DNA of 33,955 nucleotides from Pseudomonadota bacterium (GCA_005777235.1 SXND01000036.1:1-33955); one strand, 5' to 3'; positions 8,666 to 17,956 are shown, numbered from the stretch's first letter. Notes: a model not told the origin generated them from the sequence alone. Numbers and translations: made by a program.

Positions 8666-8694
8666 TGTATACCAGAGCAGGCACGGCTTGGCAA
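8666..8694 (-). promoter_or_regulatory. Sigma70-type promoter of the metal operon
   Basis: On the minus strand TTGCCA (8694-8689) and TATACA (8671-8666) are separated by exactly 17 bp, about 30 bp upstream of the first gene. The -35 matches five of six consensus bases and the -10 four of six. The -35 lies inside a hairpin-like palindrome (see next feature). Confidence 0.55.
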
Positions 8695-8752
8695 GCGCCA
8701 AGGCTGCTTCTGCGGAGGTTGCGAGTCCTGTATGAAAGGTATGCCTGCTCTG
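8673..8752. promoter_or_regulatory. Nested inverted repeats over the metal-operon promoter
   Basis: The outer arms CAGAGCAGGCA (8673-8683) and TGCCTGCTCTG (8742-8752) are perfect 11-bp complements. Inside lies CTTGGC-AAGC-GCCAAG (8687-8702). The inner palindrome covers the -35 box and the outer left arm fills the spacer, so a repressor bound here would block RNA polymerase. The sequence does not match the AT-rich gammaproteobacterial Zur box, so the regulator is unknown. The remaining bases to 8894 show only a weak stem (GTCAAGC near 8854 with GCTTGA near 8876). Confidence 0.45.
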
Positions 8753-8894
8753 TGGTCGGGATTTCCCTCGTGATGAAACGTACAGCCAAACGGCCGCGAG
8801 CTCAGCTGCACCTCGCGCTTGGCGCGGGGCGCAGCCCCAGAGCGCCTAGCGCCGTCAAGCATGCCTGGAAAGGGGGCTTGATGACTGGCTGGCG

Positions 8895-9335
8895 TCAAGC
8901 ACTCCTTGGCGGCATGGGATGACGACTCCACAGCATCATGCGCCGCCACCAAGATTTTGCGGCCTGGGGGCTCCGGCGTTCAGGCCGGACCTGTTCATCG
9001 ACCAGGTGGCAGGTGCGGCAGTTCATCGTCAGTCCGACAAACGGCCCCGGCAGCGGCTGGTCTGTCGGCGCGGTGTTTTCGAGTAGCGGATCACCGCCTG
9101 GGACGGCGTCATTCACGTGTCCACCCCGATCCAGAAAGGCTTTGAACGCCTGCGCAAAGCGCGTTTCGAGAAACAGGCGCTCCCCGACGGCTGCCGCCGC
9201 CTCTGGGGTGCCGACCACAAAGCTTTCCTCAATGCCCTCGGGGCATCCAAAGGTGAAGAGCGCTGCCCCGATGAGACAGACGCTGCGTGTCGCACGTCGC
9301 GCCGTATGCGGCGTGCACCATCGGTACTGTCTCAT
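8895..9335 (-). pseudogene. Truncated c-type cytochrome/haem protein
   Basis: The start at 9335 follows AAGGGAA. A lipoprotein-like signal (SVCLIGAALFTFGC) is followed by a soluble region, and then a single haem site CRTCH near residue 106. After the haem motif the reading frame runs into basic low-complexity sequence (RPERRSPQAAKSWWRR) and stops after 146 residues. The segment before the CXXCH looks like the start of a longer cytochrome-c domain protein, so the 3' part appears lost by deletion or rearrangement near 8960. A functional short monohaem lipoprotein cannot be excluded. Confidence 0.55.
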
Positions 9336-9456
9336 GTGCTTTCCCTTTCTGTGCGCCGGCCACGCTGGCTCCCCCACATATCCCACAGCGGGATCAGCAC
9401 CATCCCGCCGTAGCCCACCCACATGCTGAGCCAGCTCAGCAGTTGCAAAACGGCAC

Positions 9457-9615
9457 GGAGTAGAGGAAATTCACCCGGCCTGTTCCACTGGCCACGTGCG
9501 CCCTCCCGCCGGCGCGTCCCAGCTGCCCCCCCGCGCCACGGGGACCCTCCCGCGCCACGCCCGCGGCGGGCGGCCGCAGGACCGCGCCGCACGGCGCGGG
9601 GGGAACCCCGTCGGC
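9457..9615. repeat. Dispersed GC-rich repeat, copy 1
   Basis: Opens with GGAGTAGAGGAAATTCACCC, shared with copy 2, and continues into a GC-rich tract containing CGCCGGCGCGTCCCAGC, CGCGCCACGGGGACC, CCCGCGGCGGGCGGCCGCAGG and the hairpin GCGCCG-CA-CGGCGC. It lies downstream of the TIGR03118-like gene. No credible protein is encoded by it. Confidence 0.75.
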
Positions 9616-9656
9616 CACTGGTGCAGCGGCGTATAGACATACGCCAGATTAAACAG

Positions 9657-9715
9657 GGCAGCGGCCATAGGCAGGCAGCGGCCATAGGCAGGCAGCGGCC
9701 ATAGGCAGGCAGCGG
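9657..9715. repeat. 17-bp tandem repeat, about 3.5 copies
   Basis: The unit GGCAGGCAGCGGCCATA is repeated head to tail immediately downstream of the TIGR03118-like stop codon. The first unit is incomplete and the last diverges at GCGGATC. 17 bp is not a multiple of three and no gene covers it. Confidence 0.85.
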
Positions 9716-9728
9716 ATCAGATGCTGGT

Positions 9729-10973
9729 TCATTTCTGTTTCCTAAAGCTGATGAGGGCGGTGGCGCGAATGCTGCCGAACACGCCATCTTTTTCATCGTT
9801 CGGGCCGGCGGCGTAGTAGAGCGCGTTGGCATCCCCTAAGCTTTCGCCGTTGCCGAACAGGATGCCCCAGAGCTTGTCGATGGTGAGCAGTGTGCCGTTC
9901 GGTTGGCGCATGTAATCAACGAATCGATGCGATTCCGCATCAAATGCGGCAATCGTGCCATCGCCGAAATTGCCGACGAGCAGCGTGTTCGATAGTTTGC
10001 CGAAATTCGCCGGGGCGTAGGCGATGCCCCACGGGGCGCTCAACTTGCCTGCATCCGGCCAGACGGCGACCAGGCTACCCTCCTCGGTGAATTCGGCAAG
10101 ACGTCCCATTCCCGGCTTGCTGGTATCTTCCTCGCCCACAAACAGGGCGCCTTTTTTACATGTCCCTTTGGCAATTGCCTCGTTCGGGCAGGGTTGCGTT
10201 TTGGCGTAGGTGACAAAAAGATGCTGCTCGCCGGATGGGGTTGCGAGCGCCTGCACGTTGAAAGGCGCATATTCGCCTGGATCGACGAGGCCATTTTTGT
10301 TGTCATCGAACGGCATAGCAAAGGTAACGGAGAGGGGTTTGAAGGTGCCGTCGAATACCTTGATGCCTGGTTTTGCGCCAAAATCCGCAGCATACAGGCG
10401 ATCATAGCGCGCATTGATGGCGAGGCCGAAAAACTGCGCCCCATCCTTCGACTGGTCAATCACCGTGGTGGCGCTGCCTGAACGATCCAAGCTGCCATCC
10501 GCGTGTTTACGTTCCGTCCAGGCGGAGATGATGCCGCCGTCGCTGGCGAAGAGGAATTTGGCGGGTGCGGTGATCGGTTCTTTGCCGACAATGGTTTGGG
10601 TGATGATGAAGCTATCCGTGCTATCGGAGAAGACGGTGCCGGTCGCGAATTTATCGTTGCCGCCGACGGGGAGTTTCACGACTTTCAGTTTGTCCTGATA
10701 CAGCTTCTGTAATGCTGGCTCGGCCGATGCCTGAACATCGCCGACATATTCGTATGAAACATCCTTCGCGGTAACCCAGAAATGCCCGCCCGCACCTTTG
10801 GGGCGAATAGCAATGCCCCAGCCATTGATGAAGTTTTTCTCTTGCGCCAATTGCGGTTTATAGCTTGCCTTATTCGCCACAAAATTCTGCGCGACATAGC
10901 CATCAGCGGCGAGGGCAGGCGATGATGCAACAAAAACAAGCGACGCCATAGCAAAAGGAAGACGAAGTTTCAT
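9729..10973 (-). CDS. TIGR03118-like secreted beta-propeller protein
   Basis: 414 residues. The ATG at 10973 has AAGGAG five to six bases upstream. The Sec signal ends SSPALA before ADGY. The mature part carries repeated propeller-type motifs (GLAINARYDRLYAADF, PWGIAYAPANFG, NTLLVGNFGDGTIAAFD, KLWGILFGNG). This layout is that of the TIGR03118 family, whose biochemical role is unknown. Codon use is noticeably more AT-rich than in surrounding genes, and copies of a dispersed repeat lie on both sides, so recent acquisition is likely. Confidence 0.75.
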   Translation of the reverse strand: MKLRLPFAMASLVFVASSPALAADGYVAQNFVANKASYKPQLAQEKNFINGWGIAIRPKGAGGHFWVTAKDVSYEYVGDVQASAEPALQKLYQDKLKVVKLPVGGNDKFATGTVFSDSTDSFIITQTIVGKEPITAPAKFLFASDGGIISAWTERKHADGSLDRSGSATTVIDQSKDGAQFFGLAINARYDRLYAADFGAKPGIKVFDGTFKPLSVTFAMPFDDNKNGLVDPGEYAPFNVQALATPSGEQHLFVTYAKTQPCPNEAIAKGTCKKGALFVGEEDTSKPGMGRLAEFTEEGSLVAVWPDAGKLSAPWGIAYAPANFGKLSNTLLVGNFGDGTIAAFDAESHRFVDYMRQPNGTLLTIDKLWGILFGNGESLGDANALYYAAGPNDEKDGVFGSIRATALISFRKQK

Positions 10974-11094
10974 ACTGGCTCCTTATTGAGAATGATTCGC
11001 CGTTGCATAAAGCGATTTTAATGGGGTGTCAACACCCGATCATCTGGCTAAGCCCACTTCGCTTGCGGCGGCAGGGACATCAGGATGGCTTCGG

Positions 11095-11308
11095 GGAGTA
11101 GAGGAAATTCACCCGGCCTGTTCAACTGGCCGCGTGCGCCCCCCCGGTGTCGTGCCCCCTGGCCGCCCTCCCGCCGGCGCGTCCCAGCCGCCCGCCAGCG
11201 CCCCCCCGCCAGCGCCCCCCCCCCGCGCCACGGGGACCATCCCCCGCCCCGCCCGCGGCGGGCGGCGGCGGGCGGCCGCAGGCCCGCGCCGCACTGCGCG
11301 GGGGTTGT
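11095..11308. repeat. Dispersed GC-rich repeat, copy 2
   Basis: Same opening as copy 1 (GGAGTAGAGGAAATTCACCC, then GGCCTGTTCAACTGGCC). The GC-rich body is longer because of a duplicated CGCCAGCGCCCCC unit near 11190-11225 and extra GGCGGGC units. It ends at GCGCCGCACTGCGCGGGGG. It lies upstream of the TIGR03118-like gene and in the same orientation as copy 1. The rest of the gap 10974-11437 shows no gene. Confidence 0.75.
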
Positions 11309-11437
11309 GAAAAGGTATCTTGCAGAACGAGGAAGAGCACGTCGATTGGCTGGAGACTAAGTATAAAATAATCTATAAGGTCGGGCTGCAGAATTATCTC
11401 CAGTCGCAAATGTAAGACGGGCGGGCTCCCTGAACGC

Positions 11438-12121
11438 TCACACCTCGGCGCAGCGGCGCAACAGGTTGTGATAGCAGTTGGTCAGTGCCACCACGGCCGG
11501 ATGGTGCTGCGTCAGCGCGTGGCTGACCTTATTGATCGCCATGTCGAGGTCAAAGAGCAGCGTGCGTTGCCCCTCGTCCTGCACCATGCTCTGTGCCCAG
11601 AAAAAGGCCGCAAATCGGGTGCCGCGTGTCACTGTGGTGATATGGTGCAGGCTGCTCGCCGGATACAGGATCATGTCACCGGCGGGGAGTTTGGCGGTGT
11701 GGGCACCGTACACATCATCAATCACCAACTCGCCGCCATCGTATTCCTCTGGCTGACTGAGAAAGAGTGTCATGGCGAGATCAGTGCGCACACGATAGGG
11801 CGTGCCTGGCACCTGGCGGATGGCGTTGTCCAGGTGCGTGCCAAACGACATGCCAGGATCGTAGCGGTTGAACAGTGGCGGAAACACGCGCAAGGGCAAT
11901 GCGGCGGTAATAAACAAGGGGTGACGTTCCAGCGCTGCGATAATCATGTCACCCAGTTCGTGGGCCTCTTTACTGTCGTCGGGGAGCTGGCGGTTATCCT
12001 TGACGTCAGCGGATTGATAGCCAGCGGTGACCCGACCGTCCACCCAGGTGGCGTGCTGCATCACGTCACGGCAGTGGACTATTTGCTGCTCGTTCAACAC
12101 GTCCGGTATGTGTACGATCAT
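11438..12121 (-). CDS. PKHD-type Fe(II)/2-oxoglutarate hydroxylase (PiuC/YbiX family)
   Basis: 227 residues from the ATG at 12121, preceded by GGAG. The Fe(II) triad and 2-oxoglutarate arginine are at the expected places: His96 and Asp98 in THLDN, His159 in SSLHH, Arg169 in RGTRFA. Length matches PiuC/YbiX (about 225). It starts 13 bp after the stop of the siderophore receptor gene, the usual partner of piuC. The family is iron-regulated and thought to modify a siderophore, its receptor or a related product; the substrate is not established. Confidence 0.9.
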   Translation of the reverse strand: MIVHIPDVLNEQQIVHCRDVMQHATWVDGRVTAGYQSADVKDNRQLPDDSKEAHELGDMIIAALERHPLFITAALPLRVFPPLFNRYDPGMSFGTHLDNAIRQVPGTPYRVRTDLAMTLFLSQPEEYDGGELVIDDVYGAHTAKLPAGDMILYPASSLHHITTVTRGTRFAAFFWAQSMVQDEGQRTLLFDLDMAINKVSHALTQHHPAVVALTNCYHNLLRRCAEV

Positions 12122-12134
12122 CGTCTCATCTCCA

Positions 12135-14315
12135 TCAGTAGGTAAAATTGCCACTCAAAATAAACGTGCGCCCTGCTCCTGGGATGGCACGACCTCCCGT
12201 AATACTGTCAAAATAGAGTGCGTCGGTCAGGTTCAGCGCGTTCACGCGTAACTGCACATGCTTGTTGAGCTGGTACGCCACGGTGGCATCCCAGCGAACC
12301 GTCTCCGGGGTGCTATTGGTGTTGGAAGTATTGGCAAAGCGTTCTCCGACGTACTGCACCCCGGTGCCCACCTGCCAGGCCGCCGTCAGATCATACGAGG
12401 CCCAGAGAGTTGCACTGTGCCGTGGGGTGTTTTGCAGTTGTTTGCCCTCGATACTCACGTTGTTTTGCAGGTCTTTGGACTTCACAATCTTGGAATCGAG
12501 ATAGGTGTAGCCCATAAACAGGTTCAAGCGCGGCATGGGGCGCCCCACCAACCCTATCTCAAAACCCTGCACGCGTTGCTCGCCCTCCAGCACCTGTAGC
12601 TGCGTCACAGGATCGAGGGTGCGGGCATCCGTTTTGTCGAGTCGGAACAAGGCCCCTTGTAGGCTTAGTGCCTCGTTGAACAGGCTGATTTTGGCGCCAA
12701 CCTCCAGATTGCGGTTCTTCTCCGGGGCGGTGTCCGCGTTATTGGCGGCCAGGGCCAGGGCTTCGGCGGAAGGGTTGAAAGAGGTGCCATAGGAAAAATA
12801 GTAGCTCTGGGCCGGCGTAGGATGGAACACGAGGCCGGCGCGGTAGCTCACCTGTCGATCCGTACGTTTCAGGTTCAGGTGGTTGAGGTGGCTCTCAAAA
12901 TCAGGCTCAAAGAAATCCCAGCGTAACCCACCGATCAGATCCAACTGGGGGAGCAAGCGCAGTTGATCCACGGCATAGAGCGCTACGGACGCTGTCGTGG
13001 TATCGGTCCTGGCGCTGATGGTCCGCGTCATGCGAGACGTATCTGGTCGGCCCTCGGGGTGCAGGAGGTCTGCGTTGGGCACATTGGCGTGCGTATAGCG
13101 CTGCGCATGGAAGGTTTCGCGTGCTACTTCCAGGCCAGTCGAGAGGGTGTGTTTGACGTTGAATGTGTCGAATTTGACCGTGAACTCCGATTGATTGGTG
13201 AGGATAGTCTCCTCGGTGTCACGTCCTGGCCGTGTGCCGCGGCTGATGCTGATGGCCGCAAGCGGCGTACTCGGGGTGGGTGTGCCGACCACGCTCAGGG
13301 TCGTGACGCGCGCCTCCCGATCCGTGCGACTATAGCGCGTGGTATTGCGCAGGCTGAGTTGATCGTTAAAACGGTGATCCACGCGCAACGTAAAGATATT
13401 GGTCAGCACGCGCTCATAGTCCTCGTCAATCAGACCATAGAAATTGGCGCGATTGACTGGGGCTGGACGACCAAACAGGTATGGCAGGCCATATTCCGGG
13501 ACATTGTTCTCGCTTTGCAGAAAGTACGACAGGGTCACTTGCGTAGGCGTGCCCAGACCAAAGGTGATGGAGGGCGCCAGACCAAAGCGTCGTCGTTCGA
13601 TCTCATCACGCGCCACGACATTTTCCTGATGCTCCATGACATTGAGCCGATACGCCGAGGTGTGCGAGAGCGGTTGATTGACGTCGCCGGTGCCGCGTAG
13701 GAGCAGGCCGGTGCCCAGGCTCAACGTGCCGCTGTACGAGGGCTCCAGGCGTGGGGTTTTACTGACCTGATTCAGCACCCCACCCGTGGAGCCACGTCCA
13801 AAAAACACGGCGGACGGCCCTTTGAGCACTGCGATGGATTCCAGGTTAAAGACGTCACGGAAGTACGAGCCCTGATCACGGATGCCATCCAGAAAGATGT
13901 CGTTGCGGGCGTTAAAACCGCGCAAGGTGAGATTGTCGCCCTGGGCGCCACCGCCCTCACCCGCCGTTAAACTGATGCCGGTGACGTTGCGCAGCGCGTC
14001 CTGGAAGCTGGTGGCGGCGCGTTCTTGTAAGAGCTGTTGCGGCACGACGGTGATCGACTGCGGGATGTCTTGCACCGCTTGTGGGATACGCGACAATCCC
14101 AGATAACCGGGCACATACCCGGAGCGCTGATCCTGCACATCCACCTGTGGTAAGGTCAACGTGTCGCGGCGTTCGGCGTCCTGTGCGAGAGCCGACGAAG
14201 CCGTCAGCACCGCGGTTAGGGCCATGGTCTGGCCCATCACCTGGTAGCGGCGGGTGCGTTTCTGGTGTTTTTTCCTGGTGGTCTGATGCTCGCGGCGCGT
14301 GCGTTGGCGGCTCAT
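12135..14315 (-). CDS. TonB-dependent siderophore receptor
   Basis: 726 residues from the ATG at 14315, which has AGGAGGG five bases upstream; an upstream in-frame start at 14414 lacks this. Signal peptide ([14 protein letters not shown]), TonB-box-like TLPQVDVQD, plug domain ([60 protein letters not shown]) and a 22-strand-type barrel ending in ...FILSGNFTY with a terminal aromatic. The plug resembles the catecholate/Fiu-like siderophore subfamily. It imports ferric siderophore across the outer membrane using the TonB/ExbB/ExbD proteins encoded upstream in the same cluster. Confidence 0.92.
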   Translation of the reverse strand: MSRQRTRREHQTTRKKHQKRTRRYQVMGQTMALTAVLTASSALAQDAERRDTLTLPQVDVQDQRSGYVPGYLGLSRIPQAVQDIPQSITVVPQQLLQERAATSFQDALRNVTGISLTAGEGGGAQGDNLTLRGFNARNDIFLDGIRDQGSYFRDVFNLESIAVLKGPSAVFFGRGSTGGVLNQVSKTPRLEPSYSGTLSLGTGLLLRGTGDVNQPLSHTSAYRLNVMEHQENVVARDEIERRRFGLAPSITFGLGTPTQVTLSYFLQSENNVPEYGLPYLFGRPAPVNRANFYGLIDEDYERVLTNIFTLRVDHRFNDQLSLRNTTRYSRTDREARVTTLSVVGTPTPSTPLAAISISRGTRPGRDTEETILTNQSEFTVKFDTFNVKHTLSTGLEVARETFHAQRYTHANVPNADLLHPEGRPDTSRMTRTISARTDTTTASVALYAVDQLRLLPQLDLIGGLRWDFFEPDFESHLNHLNLKRTDRQVSYRAGLVFHPTPAQSYYFSYGTSFNPSAEALALAANNADTAPEKNRNLEVGAKISLFNEALSLQGALFRLDKTDARTLDPVTQLQVLEGEQRVQGFEIGLVGRPMPRLNLFMGYTYLDSKIVKSKDLQNNVSIEGKQLQNTPRHSATLWASYDLTAAWQVGTGVQYVGERFANTSNTNSTPETVRWDATVAYQLNKHVQLRVNALNLTDALYFDSITGGRAIPGAGRTFILSGNFTY

Positions 14316-14419
14316 GCCTGCCCTCCTATCGCAAGAAGTAAGCAATGCGGCTGGCTGGCCTGAGGGAGATCTGAGGCTTGCTGGCTGCGGTTCTACGCTG
14401 TGACCACGTGTCATGCGCT

Positions 14420-14436
14420 GGCGGGCCTGGCCCGCC
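14420..14436. other. Perfect stem-loop between PepSY gene and receptor gene
   Basis: GGCGGGC and GCCCGCC arms (7 bp) with a CTG loop, about 10 bp past the PepSY-protein stop. No T-run follows, so it could slow polymerase or protect an mRNA end rather than terminate. Confidence 0.5.
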
Positions 14437-14445
14437 GGGCTACGG

Positions 14446-15744
14446 CTACTGGCTGACGACTACACGGCGCCCACACAGACGCCGCCAGGTGAGCGCCAGT
14501 CCCGTCCACAGTAAGATGAGCGCTGCACTCGAGGCCAGCGCGGCGACGACCTGACCGCCCACACCACCGGCCTCGCCGGTATGCACGGGCCGTACCCAGG
14601 CGCGCAGGGTGCGGCCCAGATTGTAACTGTCATACGGCTCCCATTGCAGCACCGCCGCCGTGGCCGTATCCAGGGTGAGGAGCGAACGCGGCAAAGGATG
14701 CCGAGACGTGGCTTCCTCCAGCGTCACACTTATCTGCGTGGCTCCACGCTGTGGCAGGCGCAGCGTGAGACTGCGCCAGTGCGGTGCCTGCTGCATGGCC
14801 GTAGCCAGCAGGGTTTCAAACGACACGCGGGCCGGGGCAGCCTCCTCCGATGGGCTCACCTCTGCGGGGCGGGCGCGCCGTGACGCAGCGGCTCCCTCTG
14901 GTCCACGCGCCGGGCGGGCGGCATTGCCCTCCGGCGGGACTCCGGCACCAGGGCGCGGTGGCGGTGGGGTGCTGCCCGTCAGCGTGTAGAGCAGGTTGTT
15001 GGCCCACTGGTACGACATCACCAGGCCCGTCAGCGTGATGCATAGCAGGACAGCGGCAGACCAGAGACCGGCCACATGGTGCCAATGCCAGTCACGGGCC
15101 CGCCCGCGCCAGGTGAAGCTAGGCACGGCGATGGCTGTGAGGGCGCGGCGCGTCCAGCGGCGTGGCCACCACAGGTACAGGCCCGTGAGCACCATGGTGG
15201 CAAAAGCGGCATTGCACGCCCCGGTGATCGCACGCCCCAGATCACGGCGCTCGCCCTCCATGCCGAGCCCGCGATGCCAGTCCGTCATGGTGTGCAGGAA
15301 CGTGCGCAGCCTGGTTGCCCCTTCGCCCAGCACGGCACCAGTATAGGGGTTGACAAAGAGCACCTGTTCCCGCCCAAAGTTGACGTGCACTGCAGCCCTG
15401 GGCTCTGCCAGCAGTGTCACGCCGCTGGGGCGGTTGTCGGGTAGCGCGGCGCGCGCCCTGGCCATGAGCGTGTCCAGATCCAGGCGCGTGGCGTTAGCGG
15501 CTGGTGCTGGCACCGTGCGCACGGCACGCTCTGCCCAGGTGGTGAGTTGGCGCTCAAAGGCCAGTAGCACGCCTGTGACGGACATCAAGCCAATAATCAG
15601 ACCCGTGCTCACCCCGGTGCCGAGGTGGAGCCAGAAGATCACGCGGCGTAGCGCTCCGCTCCGCCCCGCACGCGGCTCTCCAGCACCCTGTGGGCGTGGT
15701 ATCTGGGGAACAGCCTCTGAGGCGTTTGGACGTCTGGCACGCAT
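14446..15744 (-). CDS. PepSY-associated TM protein (iron-regulated membrane protein)
   Basis: 432 residues from the ATG at 15744, where GGAGG sits five bases upstream; the in-frame ATG at 15756 has no proper spacing. Membrane segments: HLGTGVSTGLIIGLMSVTGVLLAF, ITGACNAAFATMVLTGLYLWW, HHVAGLWSAAVLLCITLTGLVMSY and VVAALASSAALILLWTGLALTW. HRGLG and WHWHHVAG carry conserved histidines that could bind haem. Two periplasmic PepSY-like regions lie between. An unusual Pro/Ala/Arg-rich insertion sits near residues 275-315. Proteins of this family accompany siderophore receptors and are proposed to reduce or release iron at the inner membrane. Confidence 0.85.
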   Translation of the reverse strand: MRARRPNASEAVPQIPRPQGAGEPRAGRSGALRRVIFWLHLGTGVSTGLIIGLMSVTGVLLAFERQLTTWAERAVRTVPAPAANATRLDLDTLMARARAALPDNRPSGVTLLAEPRAAVHVNFGREQVLFVNPYTGAVLGEGATRLRTFLHTMTDWHRGLGMEGERRDLGRAITGACNAAFATMVLTGLYLWWPRRWTRRALTAIAVPSFTWRGRARDWHWHHVAGLWSAAVLLCITLTGLVMSYQWANNLLYTLTGSTPPPPRPGAGVPPEGNAARPARGPEGAAASRRARPAEVSPSEEAAPARVSFETLLATAMQQAPHWRSLTLRLPQRGATQISVTLEEATSRHPLPRSLLTLDTATAAVLQWEPYDSYNLGRTLRAWVRPVHTGEAGGVGGQVVAALASSAALILLWTGLALTWRRLCGRRVVVSQ

Positions 15745-15771
15745 AGCTCCCTCCATTCCTCACTGGCACAC

Positions 15772-16752
15772 TCAGCGTAAGGTAAAACGCACCGGCAGCA
15801 TGACCCACACCGCGACCGCCTGCTGCCCTTGTTTGGCTGGCTCAAATTTCCACTGCCTGACCGCTTCCATGGCTGCTAGATCAAGCTCGGCATACCCGGC
15901 GGAGCTCGCCACCAGGACATCCGCCACCAGGCCCTGCGCATTCACATGCACTTTGAGGAGCGTGGTCCCCTCGACACCCTGGCGACGGGCCGCCTCCGGG
16001 TAGCGCGGTTTCACTTGATACCCACCCAGCGGACGGGCCAGGGCGCTGCCGCTGCCGCCCCCGCCCGCACCTGGATCCACACTGGCCACGCGGGTGCCAC
16101 TGATCCCCACACCGCCCGTACCCAGCCCGGCCCGCCCGCTGCCGCCCCCGCCACCCCCGGCTCCAGTGCCTGGCGTGACCCCAACATCCCCACGCGCAAA
16201 GAGCTGCCTGGCGCCAGCCTCACTGCCTTCTGCCGGCGGGGCTGGAGAGGTCTCCTGTATGCGCGCCGTCTTGGTCCCGGAGCCAGGGCCACCAGCTCCT
16301 GGCGTCTCGGAGATGGGTCCGGCGGGAGGGGCGGCGGCACGCATCGGTGTCCGTGCGGCGACCCGCGTGGGCGCCGGGGGACGCGGGGGCACCATCTCGC
16401 GTGTCCGGACCCGTGTGACCGGCAGCGGCGGCTTGTCCTGCACTGGGACGCGCTCGGGCTGTGGTTTCTTGACCAACCGGGGTGGCGTCACAGGCAGAGG
16501 CGGTGGCACCGCGGCGGTTGGCGTTGGCTCCTGTGGCGGCACCGGCTCAGGGTCCGGTACAGGCTCCGGCTCTGGCGCCAGGGCTACTGCAGGCTCGACT
16601 GGAGCAGGAGGAGGCACGAGCAATTCTGTCGTCATCAGCACGGGTGGCGGTGGCGGCACCCGCCGCCAGCCGCTAAGCAGCGCGACGGCGCTAAAGCCCA
16701 GTATATGTAGGACGATAGACGTGCGCAGGGTCGTTCCTAAACCGGCACTCAC
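15772..16752 (-). CDS. tonB: TonB energy transducer
   Basis: 326 residues. A GTG start overlaps the exbD stop by four bases (GTGA). One N-terminal membrane helix (IVLHILGFSAVALLSGW), a long Pro/Glu/Val-rich periplasm-spanning region (PEPEPVPDPEPVPPQEP), then a Gly-rich stretch (GAGGGGGGSGRAGLG) not typical of short TonBs, and a C-terminal TonB domain (PRYPEAARRQGVEGTTLLKVHVNAQG...AVRQWKFEPA). It couples the proton gradient to the receptor encoded downstream. Confidence 0.92.
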   Translation of the reverse strand: MSAGLGTTLRTSIVLHILGFSAVALLSGWRRVPPPPPVLMTTELLVPPPAPVEPAVALAPEPEPVPDPEPVPPQEPTPTAAVPPPLPVTPPRLVKKPQPERVPVQDKPPLPVTRVRTREMVPPRPPAPTRVAARTPMRAAAPPAGPISETPGAGGPGSGTKTARIQETSPAPPAEGSEAGARQLFARGDVGVTPGTGAGGGGGGSGRAGLGTGGVGISGTRVASVDPGAGGGGSGSALARPLGGYQVKPRYPEAARRQGVEGTTLLKVHVNAQGLVADVLVASSAGYAELDLAAMEAVRQWKFEPAKQGQQAVAVWVMLPVRFTLR

Positions 16753-17165
16753 GGCTGGCTCCCCCGCGCAGGTTTGACGGCGATAGCCACGTGCGCCACG
16801 CCCGCCAAGCGGATCGCGTCCATGATGTCCACCACTGTGCCGTGGCTGGCCTGATCATCGGCGTTGATCACCGCCAGCAGATCCGGGTTCTGCCGCAGGC
16901 CGGCTTGCACCCGCGCCGTGATGTCGTGCAGGGCGATGGGCTCTTTATTGAGAAAAATCTCCCCCTCACGTGTTACGGTAATGCTGAGATTCTCCCGCAC
17001 ATCGCGGGCCGCAGACGCCGCCCTGGGCAGGTTGACCGGCATGCTGCGGTTGACCGTCATGGAGAGCGTCGAGAGCATAAAGAACACCAGGAGAAAAAAG
17101 ATAATGTCGATCATCGGGATGATCTCAATGCGGGCTTTATCCGCCTCCTTACGGGGCATGCGCAT
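16749..17165 (-). CDS. exbD: ExbD biopolymer transport protein
   Basis: 138 residues. A short cytoplasmic N-terminus is followed by a single helix with the essential Asp (IIPMIDIIFFLLVFFML) and a periplasmic domain (ITVTREGEIFLNKEPI, NADDQASHGTVVDIMDAIRLAGV). Starts three bases after the restored exbB stop and overlaps the tonB start, so the three genes are translationally linked. The AGGCGGAGCG at the end of exbB serves as its ribosome site. Confidence 0.93.
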   Translation of the reverse strand: MRMPRKEADKARIEIIPMIDIIFFLLVFFMLSTLSMTVNRSMPVNLPRAASAARDVRENLSITVTREGEIFLNKEPIALHDITARVQAGLRQNPDLLAVINADDQASHGTVVDIMDAIRLAGVAHVAIAVKPARGSQP

Positions 17166-17168
17166 GGC

Positions 17169-17817
17169 TTAACGCTCCGCCTGTATCTGACTTTCCTGGA
17201 GGAGCGCTTCCAGGTGTGTGGCCCGTTCCTCCAGGAGGTCTGCGAGCGCTTCCGTTTTCGCGCGAAAATAGTTGTACGGCAGAAGCGCCATAATGGCCAC
17301 GGAGAGCCCGGAGGCGGTGGCGATGAGCGCCTCGCGCCACGCCACCGGTAATGGCGTGCGGCTGCCCGAGCCCGGCGTCCGAGACGATGCCGAAGGCGCT
17401 GATCATGCCCGTGATGGTGCCCAGGAGCCCGAGCAAGGGCGCCAGGGTAATGATGGTGTCGAGCATTGGTAAGTAGCGTTTCAGGTGACGCACGGCCGCT
17501 TGGGCAGCGGCCTGCATCACCATGCCTGGGGCTGGAGAGGGGTGTTCCAGCCCGGCCAGCAACACACGCGCCACCGGGTGCGCCGAGGCACGCGCCATCT
17601 GCAGCGCCTGTGTGAGATGGCCTTCCGCCACGAGCGCCAAAACCCGTTCGCCACTCTCATGCTGACGGAAGCGGCGCCAATAGCGCCAGCGTTCGAGGAT
17701 AACGGCGAGCGACAGGATCGACGCGACCACGAGGGGCACCATAACAAGCCCGCCCTTACTTAACAGCGCCACAAGGTTACCACCTGTTTGGGTAAGTCCA
17801 GTGATCACAGCATCCAC
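17169..17817 (-). pseudogene. exbB: ExbB/TolQ-type proton channel, apparent 1-nt frameshift
   Basis: GTG start at 17817 with GAGGAG upstream. Helices LVMVPLVVASILSLAVILERW and LPMLDTIITLAPLLGLLGTITGMISAF are clear. After GQPHAITGGVA the frame turns to arginine-rich nonsense and ends at 17149. Removing one base within 17334-17337 (an extra C in GGCGCGAG, minus strand) restores EALIATASGLSVAIMALLPYNYF and a normal ExbB end at TAA 17169-17171, three bases before exbD. Without the third helix the channel would not work. Sequencing error, a real mutation or recoding are all possible; no obvious slippery heptamer is seen. The pseudogene label only reflects the sequence as given. Confidence 0.85.
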
Positions 17818-17840
17818 ACCGTTGTCTCCTCATCCCATGG

Positions 17841-17858
17841 CCTGGGGCGCACCCCAGG
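17841..17858. other. Stem-loop in the hemP-exbB gap
   Basis: CCTGGGG and CCCCAGG (perfect 7-bp arms, CGCA loop) lie just upstream of exbB. The gap to hemP (17818-17956) also repeats the word CTAGCTGGCT twice. It may set the hemP to exbB expression ratio. Confidence 0.45.
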
Positions 17859-17956
17859 CGTCCTGGTTGGGTTGTCTCCGTATCCGTAGGTGTTCTGGCT
17901 GGTCCCTAGCTGGCTACCTGTGGGAGGAAGACCACTAGCTGGCTGGGTAGAGGGCC

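Noticed and set aside
17331..17345. Programmed frameshifting in exbB
   Set aside because: No slippery heptamer or clear downstream stimulatory structure is seen; an extra base or sequencing error is simpler.
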